From: Pseudomonadota bacterium | Lineage (GTDB): Bacteria; Pseudomonadota; Gammaproteobacteria; Burkholderiales; Burkholderiaceae_C | Length of the DNA: 20,161 nucleotides | NCBI GenBank assembly: GCA_023436025.1 | Contig: JAEZKX010000022.1 | Coordinates: 1-20,161, forward strand | Direction: 5' to 3' | In this document: piece by piece, positions 14,428-20,161 of the stretch | How positions within the stretch are numbered: the stretch's first letter is position 1 | Layout: each line of letters opens with the position of its first letter | Made by a program: the position numbers and the translations under genes | Notes under the pieces: model-generated | The model's database searches: none | What the model saw: only the letters and a program-made list of their open reading frames with translations | What the model was told of the DNA's origin: nothing

Positions 14428-14622
14428 CCCCTGCGCGACCGATCCCGTGCCCGCGCAGCGCGGGCATTCGGTGATCACGGTCTGCTTCTCCACCTCGAAG
14501 TGCTCGTTGATGTTCTCGCTGTCGAACTGCAGCTGGCCGGTGCCGGCACAGTCCGGACAAGGCATGCGATGGATGTCACGCAGGTTGAAGATCCCGGTCT
14601 TGTCCTCGGTCGATCCGCTCAT
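14425..14622 (-). CDS. Small protein with two DnaJ-type CxxCxGxG zinc motifs
   Basis: A 65-residue protein carries exactly two CxxCxGxG motifs: CPDCAGTG at 22-29 and CPRCAGTG at 53-60, separated by about 23 mostly polar residues. In DnaJ four such motifs bind two zinc ions; two motifs would suffice for one zinc in this protein. There is no J-domain, membrane segment or signal peptide. ATG 14622 is preceded by AGGGGGG at a suitable distance; a GTG directly before it is less likely. It lies between aceA and the thrS leader on the same strand, and its TAG stop overlaps a TAGAAT -10-like element for thrS. A redox- or zinc-responsive chaperone accessory or RNA-associated role is possible but not shown. 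I do not know a named gene for it. Confidence 0.75.
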   Translation of the reverse strand: MSGSTEDKTGIFNLRDIHRMPCPDCAGTGQLQFDSENINEHFEVEKQTVITECPRCAGTGSVAQG

Positions 14623-14666
14623 CACGTCCCCCCTACGAGTGGTTCAGCGCGACTGTAAAGCGGAAT

Positions 14667-14687
14667 GGCGCGCGAGTCACGCGCGCC
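14667..14687. other. Hairpin downstream of aceA
   Basis: GGCGCGCG and CGCGCGCC form a perfect 8-bp stem with a 5-base loop, in the 205-bp gap between aceA and the small CxxCxGxG gene. There is no T-run on the minus strand; it may still help end or protect the aceA mRNA. Confidence 0.4.
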
Positions 14688-14827
14688 GGACGCGGCCTGG
14701 GTGCGCCTGCAACGCCTGGCGCGGGCGGCACAGAGGCGGCACGGCGTGCGAAGCCGCCGGGCCGCCGCTGGTGCGCCGCAGCGCGGACGCAAGCCAGCGG
14801 GGTCGGCGACCGCCGGCCGCCGCGGTT

Positions 14828-16156
<1,329 letters not shown>

Positions 16157-16211
16157 GTTCACTCCAGTGGTTGATCGGAACCGGTGGCGTTCGCCGTGGA
16201 ATGAACTTTAG

Positions 16212-16225
16212 GTCTTGTAGAAGAC
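16212..16225. promoter_or_regulatory. Operator copy 1 upstream of aceA, GTCTT-GTAG-AAGAC
   Basis: A perfect 5-4-5 inverted repeat (GTCTTGTAGAAGAC) lies 56 bp before the aceA ATG, likely just downstream of the transcription start. The same half-sites recur 29 bp away. The form resembles GntR- or TetR-type operators; the cognate regulator is not in the window. Confidence 0.65.
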
Positions 16226-16240
16226 TTCGCGCGCTCTTGT

Positions 16241-16254
16241 GTCTTATACAAGAC
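16241..16254. promoter_or_regulatory. Operator copy 2 upstream of aceA, GTCTT-ATAC-AAGAC, overlapping the -10 region
   Basis: GTCTTATACAAGAC has the same half-sites as copy 1. On the minus strand it contains TATAAG/TGTATA, a likely aceA -10, with TTGAAA (16269-16274) upstream as a -35 candidate at 18-20 bp. Binding here would block RNA polymerase, so a repressor acting on aceA is the simplest reading. Confidence 0.65.
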
Positions 16255-16329
16255 AGAAAATTAAATCATTTCAAATCAACGACTTGAATATTTCTTTTCG
16301 CAATGCGGCAGGCACTTTCTTGTATCGAG

Positions 16330-16369
16330 AAAAAATGCGGCGACGCAGCATCGCGCCGTTTCGCGATGC
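16330..16369 (-). terminator. Terminator region after the gamma-glutamylcyclotransferase-like gene
   Basis: On the minus strand GCATCGCG pairs perfectly with CGCGATGC (16348-16369, 8 bp, 6-base loop). It is followed by a short TGCG/CGCA hairpin (16336-16347) running into six T. It should end leftward transcription before the aceA promoter. Confidence 0.65.
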
Positions 16370-16379
16370 GAAAGCAAAA

Positions 16380-16781
16380 TCACCCGCTGTGAAAAAGAAT
16401 CCAGTCGCCGTGGCCGATCGGCTCGCGGCCGATCACCCGCGACGGATTGATCTCGTAGACCAGGCACTCCACGGTGCCGCCTTCGGTGGCAACCGCGACT
16501 TCGCGCTTGAAGTACTCGCTGTCGGGGCCTGGCTCGACGCACTCGATGCCATCGAGCACCGCCTCCAGCGCCGGCGTGATGCGGTAGATCTCGCCGACCA
16601 CGGTGACGGCCTGCTCGCCGCCCAGCGCGAGGCCGGGATACCAGTCGAACTGGTACAGCACGCCGCGCACCTCGCCCATGCCGACGTAGTCCGGCGCGGG
16701 ATGCAGGCGGTTGATGTCGTTGCGGCCGCCGCGGCGCAGCGTGCCGTAGACGAAGACATGGCGTAGTGGGGTTTGAGGCAT
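16380..16781 (-). CDS. Gamma-glutamylcyclotransferase-like (AIG2/GGCT fold) protein
   Basis: This 133-residue protein begins with the signature VFVYGTLRRGGRN of the GGCT/AIG2-like family, which forms a cavity binding gamma-glutamyl or similar groups. GEIYRITPALEAVLDGIE carries the acidic residue region expected for cyclotransferase-type catalysis, and FKREVAVA and CLVYEIN are typical later strands. Family members release 5-oxoproline from gamma-glutamyl amines or peptides, but substrates vary widely; none can be assigned here. ATG 16781 begins directly before the conserved part; an in-frame ATG at 16808 would add nine residues. It diverges from the EamA gene with only 32 bp between starts. 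Confidence 0.85.
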   Translation of the reverse strand: MPQTPLRHVFVYGTLRRGGRNDINRLHPAPDYVGMGEVRGVLYQFDWYPGLALGGEQAVTVVGEIYRITPALEAVLDGIECVEPGPDSEYFKREVAVATEGGTVECLVYEINPSRVIGREPIGHGDWILFHSG

Positions 16782-16813
16782 GATGCGGCGGCATTCTCCG
16801 GCCCGCATTGTCG

Positions 16814-17746
16814 ATGAGCTCTGCCCCGAGCCGCCCGCTCGCCTTCGCCTGCCTCGCCCTCAGCATGACGCTGGTGGGCAGCTACGTGGCGCTGTCCAAG
16901 CCGCTGGCCGCCGCCATCCCGGTGTTCCTGCTCGCCTGGCTGCGCTTCGGCATCGGCGCCCTGGCCATGCTGCACTGGCTGCGCAAGCCGCCGCACGAGG
17001 CACCGCTGTCGCCGCGCACCCGCCGGCTGCTGTTCCTCGAGTCCTTCCTGGGCAACTTCCTGTTCTCCATCTGCATGCTGTTCGGGGTCAGCCTGACCAG
17101 CGCGGTCTCGGCCGGCGTCATCATGGCGGCCATCCCCGCCGTGGTGGCCCTGCTCAGCTGGGCCTTCCTGCGCGAGCCCATCGCCGGGCGCACCTGGGTG
17201 GCCATTGCCTGCGCGGCCACCGGCATCGCGCTGCTGGGACTGGCCCGCCCCCCCACGCAAGCCGCCGGCACGCCGCCACTCGCCTGGCTGGGCAACCTGC
17301 TGGTGTTCGCCGCCGTGGTCTGCGAGGCAGCCTACGCCGTCATCGGCAAGACGCTCACCGGCGTGCTGGGGCCCAAGCGGATCTCCTCGCTGATCAACCT
17401 GTGGGGGTTCGTGCTGGTGACGCCCCTGGGCCTGTGGCAGGCGCTGCGCTTCGACTTTGGCAGCGTGGCGGGCGCGACGTGGGTGCTGCTGCTGTTCTAC
17501 GCATTGGCAGCCAGTGTCTGGACCGTCTGGCTGTGGATGACCGGGTTGAAGGCCGTGCCGGCGGCGCAGGCCGGGGTGTTCACGGTGATGCTGCCGGTGG
17601 CGGCGGCCGTGGTGGGCGTGGTGTTCCTGGGCGAGCGCGTCACCGGGCTGCAAGTGCTGGCCTTCGTGGCGGCGCTCGCGGGCGTGCTGCTGGCGACGCT
17701 GCCGCCGCGGCGGGCGGCGGCGGGGTTGACCCAACCGCTGCGGTGA
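16814..17746 (+). CDS. EamA/DMT-superfamily transporter
   Basis: This 310-residue inner-membrane protein has about ten hydrophobic helices in two repeats of five, the EamA (DUF6) duplication. Landmarks: LVGSYVALSKPLAAAIPVFLLAWLRF in helices 1-2 (only the core of it cited: WLRFGIGALAML), SAGVIMAAIPAVVALLSW, and in the second half VFTVMLPVAAAVVGVVFLGE. DMT members mostly export amino acids or metabolites; the substrate cannot be read from sequence. ATG 16814 is chosen over TTG 16808. No Shine-Dalgarno is visible. It shares a 32-bp divergent gap with the gamma-glutamylcyclotransferase-like gene and converges with the Lrp-type regulator 60 bp downstream. Confidence 0.9.
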   Translation: MSSAPSRPLAFACLALSMTLVGSYVALSKPLAAAIPVFLLAWLRFGIGALAMLHWLRKPPHEAPLSPRTRRLLFLESFLGNFLFSICMLFGVSLTSAVSAGVIMAAIPAVVALLSWAFLREPIAGRTWVAIACAATGIALLGLARPPTQAAGTPPLAWLGNLLVFAAVVCEAAYAVIGKTLTGVLGPKRISSLINLWGFVLVTPLGLWQALRFDFGSVAGATWVLLLFYALAASVWTVWLWMTGLKAVPAAQAGVFTVMLPVAAAVVGVVFLGERVTGLQVLAFVAALAGVLLATLPPRRAAAGLTQPLR

Positions 17747-17806
17747 CTTCCCCGGCGGCTCCATGGTGCGCGCGCTGCGCACGCACGGCCTGGGAAGACC
17801 GCCTGC

Positions 17807-18301
17807 CTACCGCCCCGTTACCTTGCGGATGGCCGGCTTGATGTTCTCGCGGCGCGCCGGCAGCACGGTGGCGTGCTCGCGCGGGATGTTCAGCACGATG
17901 GAGGTCGAGGTCTCCGCCAGCAGGCAGAACCGGGTCACCACGGCGTCCAGGTGCTCGACGTCGATCACCGCGATCTCCAGGAACCAGCTGTCCTCGCCGG
18001 TCACGTTGAAGGCGTTCACGACCTCGGGCGTCTGCTCGATCAGCTTCACCACGCGCGCGTACTCCGCGCGGCCCACCCGCACCATGGCGCGGATGCCGTA
18101 GCCCAGGCGCTGGTAGTCCACCACGGCGCGGTAGCCCTTGATGAAACCGGCCATCTCCAGCTTGCGCACCCGCTCGGTCACCGCCGGCTGCGACAGGTGG
18201 ACCTGACGCCCCAGCTCCGCCATGCTGATGCGCGCATCGCGCTGCAGTTCGGCCAGGATCCGGGTGTCATAGGCGTCGAGTTCAGGAACTTCGGTCGGCA
18301 T
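17807..18301 (-). CDS. Lrp/AsnC family transcriptional regulator
   Basis: This 164-residue protein has an N-terminal winged helix-turn-helix (about 8-70: LDAYDTRILAELQRDARIS, then LSQPAVTERVRKLE as recognition helix, GFIKGYRAVVD) and a C-terminal RAM ligand-binding domain (about 75-150; VNAFNVTGEDSWFLEIAV is the Gly-Asp turn region). It should bind DNA as multimers and respond to an amino acid. ATG 18301 has GAAGG 9 bases upstream; an upstream TTG is unlikely. It diverges from the YedA-like exporter with 90 bp between starts, the common regulator/exporter arrangement, so control of that gene and of itself is likely. Confidence 0.95.
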   Translation of the reverse strand: MPTEVPELDAYDTRILAELQRDARISMAELGRQVHLSQPAVTERVRKLEMAGFIKGYRAVVDYQRLGYGIRAMVRVGRAEYARVVKLIEQTPEVVNAFNVTGEDSWFLEIAVIDVEHLDAVVTRFCLLAETSTSIVLNIPREHATVLPARRENIKPAIRKVTGR

Positions 18302-18391
18302 GGGTTTCAACCTTCATTTTCAAGGCCGCGAGGCCAGCAGGACCTTGGATCATCCATGGAACGAGGCAGGGCGGCAACCTACGATTGCCGC

Positions 18392-19306
18392 ATGCCCACC
18401 GCCGCCCTGCCCCGCCGCACCGCCGCCGCACCGCTGCTGCTGCCCGCCCTGCTCGCCTGCTACCTCGTCTGGGGATCGACCTACCTGGCGATCCGCTTCG
18501 CGCTGGAGAGCTTTCCGCCCTTTTTCCAGATGGGTACCCGCTTCCTGGCCGCGGGCGCGCTGCTGATGGCCTGGATGCTGTGGCAGGCCCGCCGCGGCCG
18601 CGCCCGCCTGCCGCAATGGCGCGAATGGCGCAACGCGCTGGTGGTCGGCACCCTGATGCTGGGCGGCGGCATGGGCCTGGTGGCGCAGGCCGGACAGCAC
18701 GTCGGCTCCGGCCTGGTCGCCGCCTGCATCGCCGTGGTGCCCATGCTGGTGTGCGCCTGGGGCCTGGTGTTCGGCCAGCGCGCGAGCCGGCTGGAACTGG
18801 CGGGCCTGGTGGTGGGGCTGGCGGGCGTGCTGCTGCTGGTGCAAGGGGCCAGCTTCGCCGCGTCGCCGGCGGCGGTGGCGAGCCTCGCGGCAGCCACGCT
18901 GGCCTGGTCGCTGGGTTCGGTGCTGTCGACGACGCGGCTGCCGCTGGCGCCCGGCGCAGCCGGGTTCGCCAGCGAAATGTTGTGCGGCGGCGCGGTGTTG
19001 ATGCTGCTTTCTCTCGCGATGGGTGAGCAGTTCACCGCGCCGCCGCAGGCCCGCGCGCTCGCCGCCTGGGCCTACCTCGTCGTGTTCGGCTCGCTGCTCG
19101 CGTTCAGCGCCTACCTGTACCTGCTGGCGCATGCGAGCCCCGCGCTGGCCACCAGCTACGCCTTCGTGAACCCCGTGATCGCCCTCGCGCTGGGGGTGTC
19201 CGTCGGCGCCGAAACCGTGTCCTCGCACGAGTGGCTCGCCTGTGGCGTGGTCCTGCTCGGCGTCATCCTGATCTTCAGAGGGAAAAGCACTGCGCGCGCC
19301 AGATGA
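18392..19306 (+). CDS. YedA-like EamA/DMT exporter
   Basis: This 304-residue protein resembles E. coli YedA throughout: LACYLVWGSTYLAIRFALES in helix 1, FQMGTRFLAAGALLM, LEWLG-type linker LELAGLVVGLAGVLLL, SWAFGSV-like LAWSLGSVLSTTRLPL, and SPALATSYAFVNPVIALALG near the C-terminus. Ten transmembrane helices in two EamA repeats are expected. The substrate is unknown; export of amino acids or related compounds is plausible given the divergent Lrp-type regulator. The start at 18392 is set by similarity. No Shine-Dalgarno is seen, and a TACGAT -10-like element ends 6 bases before the ATG, so a leaderless message is possible. A terminator lies just downstream. Confidence 0.92.
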   Translation: MPTAALPRRTAAAPLLLPALLACYLVWGSTYLAIRFALESFPPFFQMGTRFLAAGALLMAWMLWQARRGRARLPQWREWRNALVVGTLMLGGGMGLVAQAGQHVGSGLVAACIAVVPMLVCAWGLVFGQRASRLELAGLVVGLAGVLLLVQGASFAASPAAVASLAAATLAWSLGSVLSTTRLPLAPGAAGFASEMLCGGAVLMLLSLAMGEQFTAPPQARALAAWAYLVVFGSLLAFSAYLYLLAHASPALATSYAFVNPVIALALGVSVGAETVSSHEWLACGVVLLGVILIFRGKSTARAR

Positions 19307-19326
19307 AAAAGCAACATTTCCCAGCG

Positions 19327-19361
19327 AAAAACCGCCCGTTTCCCTTGGACGGGGGGTTTTT
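19327..19361 (+). terminator. Intrinsic terminator after the YedA-like gene
   Basis: AAAAACCGCCCGT pairs with ACGGGGGGTTTTT (13 positions, one mismatch) over a 9-base loop and ends in five T. The run of A at the 5' side means it could also work leftward. Confidence 0.85.
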
Positions 19362-19373
19362 CTCCATTAGCAT
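19345..19373 (+). promoter_or_regulatory. Candidate promoter of the H1-like/SWIB gene
   Basis: TTGGAC (19345-19350) and TAGCAT (19368-19373) are separated by exactly 17 bp. The -35 lies in the loop and stem of the preceding terminator. Transcription would start near 19380, giving a leader of about 60 bases that contains a CCAGTG/CACTGG inverted repeat (19382-19407). Confidence 0.45.
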
Positions 19374-19440
19374 CCGCAGTGCCAGTGCGAGGGTAGTTTT
19401 CCACTGGTAGGTTCATCAACTTCTAGAAGGAAATCAGATC

Positions 19441-19926
19441 ATGGCAACTGCAAAGAAAGCGGCGAAGAAGGCGCCGGCGAAGAAGGCGGCTCCGGCCAAG
19501 AAAGCCGTGGCGAAGAAGGCCGCCCCGGCAAAGAAGGCAGCCCCCGCGAAGAAGGCGGCTCCGGCCAAGAAGGCCGTGGCGAAGAAGGCCGCCCCGGCGA
19601 AGAAGGCGGCGCCCGCGAAGAAGGCCGCCCCGGCGAAGAAGGCAGCACCCGCGAAGAAGGCCCCGGCGGCCAAGAAGCGCACGCCCAACGCGGCGTTCAT
19701 GAAGCCCCTGACGCCCGACGCCGCCCTGGCCGCCGTGGTCGGCTCGGCTCCGCTGCCCCGCACGGAGATCGTCAGCAAGCTGTGGGCCTACATCAAGAAG
19801 AACAAGCTGCAGGACCAGCAGAACAAGCGCATGGTCAACGCCGACGACAAGCTCAAAGGCCTGTTCGGCAAGAGCCAGGTGTCGATGTTCGAGATGGCCG
19901 GCCTCATCGGCAAGCACGTCAAGTAA
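19441..19926 (+). CDS. Histone H1-like Lys/Ala/Pro-rich tail fused to a SWIB/MDM2 domain
   Basis: This 161-residue protein has two parts. Residues 1 to about 78 consist almost wholly of Lys, Ala, Pro and Val in AAPAKK and AVAKK units, like the C-terminal tail of histone H1 and bacterial HctB/AlgP-type proteins; such tails bind and compact DNA. Residues about 84-160 form a SWIB domain (PLTPDAALAAVVGSAPLPRT, LWAYIKKNKLQD, RMVNADDKLKGLFG, VSMFEMAGLIGKHVK), a fold of eukaryotic chromatin remodelling complexes also found in chlamydiae and some betaproteobacteria. Inference: a nucleoid-associated protein. The tail contains a 23-residue block present twice in tandem. AGAAGGA lies 9 bases before ATG 19441, a strong site suggesting high expression, and an efficient terminator follows. 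Confidence 0.93.
   Translation: MATAKKAAKKAPAKKAAPAKKAVAKKAAPAKKAAPAKKAAPAKKAVAKKAAPAKKAAPAKKAAPAKKAAPAKKAPAAKKRTPNAAFMKPLTPDAALAAVVGSAPLPRTEIVSKLWAYIKKNKLQDQQNKRMVNADDKLKGLFGKSQVSMFEMAGLIGKHVK
19486..19623 (+). repeat. Tandem 69-bp (23-codon) duplication in the H1-like tail
   Basis: Bases 19486-19554 and 19555-19623 encode the same 23 residues (AAPAKK, AVAKK, AAPAKK, AAPAKK). The DNA copies differ only at a few synonymous sites, pointing to a fairly recent in-frame duplication. Such tails vary in length between strains through slippage or recombination. Confidence 0.85.
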
Positions 19927-19944
19927 GCTTCGCACGCTTGCACC

Positions 19945-19971
19945 AAGGGCCGGCTCGCACCGGCCCTTTTT
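19945..19971 (+). terminator. Intrinsic terminator after the SWIB gene
   Basis: AAGGGCCGG pairs perfectly with CCGGCCCTT (9 bp, 6-base loop) and ends in a run of five T. It separates the SWIB gene from the following partial gene. Confidence 0.9.
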
Positions 19972-19991
19972 CATTTCCGAAAGGCGCACCC

Positions 19992-20161
19992 GTGGAAGAG
20001 TTCGAGCATCGCGCACGCGCCGCCGCACCGGCGGGCATCGACCAGTGGACCGTGCGCCTGGTCACCGAGACGGCGGAACAGCTGGTGGTGCGACGCGGTG
20101 TGGCCGAGGCGCCCTGGCGCCAGCGCGAGGCCGGCGCCATGGTGTCGGTGGCCGCCGGGCG
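19992..20161 (+). CDS. TldD/PmbA-like metalloprotease family protein, 5' part only
   Basis: A frame open to the window edge begins at GTG 19992 with AAAGG about 8 bases upstream; 56 codons are visible. The stretch QWTVRLVTETAEQLVVRRG followed by GAMVSVAAG resembles the N-terminus of TldD/PmbA proteins, which as heterodimers process peptides such as microcins or PQQ precursors. The metal-binding HExxxH region would lie outside the window, so the assignment rests on a short N-terminal likeness and is tentative. Confidence 0.5.
   Translation, partial: MEEFEHRARAAAPAGIDQWTVRLVTETAEQLVVRRGVAEAPWRQREAGAMVSVAAG

Noticed and set aside
14641..14827. A short gene between aceA and the CxxCxGxG gene
   Set aside because: No frame with a ribosome site or recognisable product; only a hairpin at 14667-14687.
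16239..16766. A rightward open frame from the aceA promoter through the cyclotransferase-like gene
   Set aside because: It begins in the AT-rich operator region and continues antisense to a recognisable gene; no ribosome site.
19434..20028. Leftward open frames over the SWIB gene encoding Ala/Phe- or Leu/Arg-rich repeats
   Set aside because: They are the complement of the Lys/Ala/Pro repeat tail; repetitiveness is inherited from the real gene.

Overview
The window is about 20 kb of GC-rich chromosome from a betaproteobacterium, almost certainly order Burkholderiales and most likely Comamonadaceae (for example Ramlibacter or Variovorax relatives; the genus is a guess). The main reasons are the gene order thrS-infC-rpmI-rplT-pheS-pheT-ihfA-merR-tRNA-Pro, the histone-H1-like/SWIB fusion protein and the isocitrate lyase type. 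No phage, transposon, CRISPR array or plasmid signature was seen. This is mainly core chromosome, with an anaerobic/stress-flavoured block at the left end.

Left block (1-6000): a leftward bactofilin-like membrane protein runs off the window edge. A perfect FNR-type box (TTGAC-N4-GTCAA, 1300-1313) separates it from a rightward series: a DUF883/YqjD-like membrane-anchored protein, a Dps ferritin, and an aspartate 4-decarboxylase. Facing them is a leftward PAS-PAS-FNR fusion regulator. It keeps the FNR DNA-reading residues, but the cysteine equivalent to E. coli FNR Cys29 is tryptophan. The regulator and the box may belong together; this is inference.

Middle block (6200-14650), all leftward: a small protein with two CxxCxGxG motifs, thrS, infC (apparent ATC start codon), rpmI, rplT, pheS, pheT, ihfA, a MerR-type regulator and tRNA-Pro(GGG). 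This is the translation/IHF cluster. The thrS leader has an unusual layout: a -10-like element, a 13-codon ORF with three Thr codons (two adjacent), a 14-bp palindrome over its stop codon, then an intrinsic terminator before thrS. This resembles ribosome-mediated attenuation. A second intrinsic terminator lies between rplT and pheS, inside the operon.

Right block (14828-20161): leftward isocitrate lyase (aceA) has two identical-architecture operators (GTCTT-N4-AAGAC) in its promoter. Next come a gamma-glutamylcyclotransferase-like gene divergent from an EamA/DMT transporter, an Lrp/AsnC regulator divergent from a YedA-like EamA exporter, a Lys/Ala/Pro-rich histone-H1-like protein fused to a SWIB domain, and the 5' end of a TldD/PmbA-like gene cut by the window edge.

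The many long antisense reading frames (up to 3.5 kb) are GC-rich shadows of the real genes and are not annotated. All statements are by eye; no alignment, folding or database search was run.
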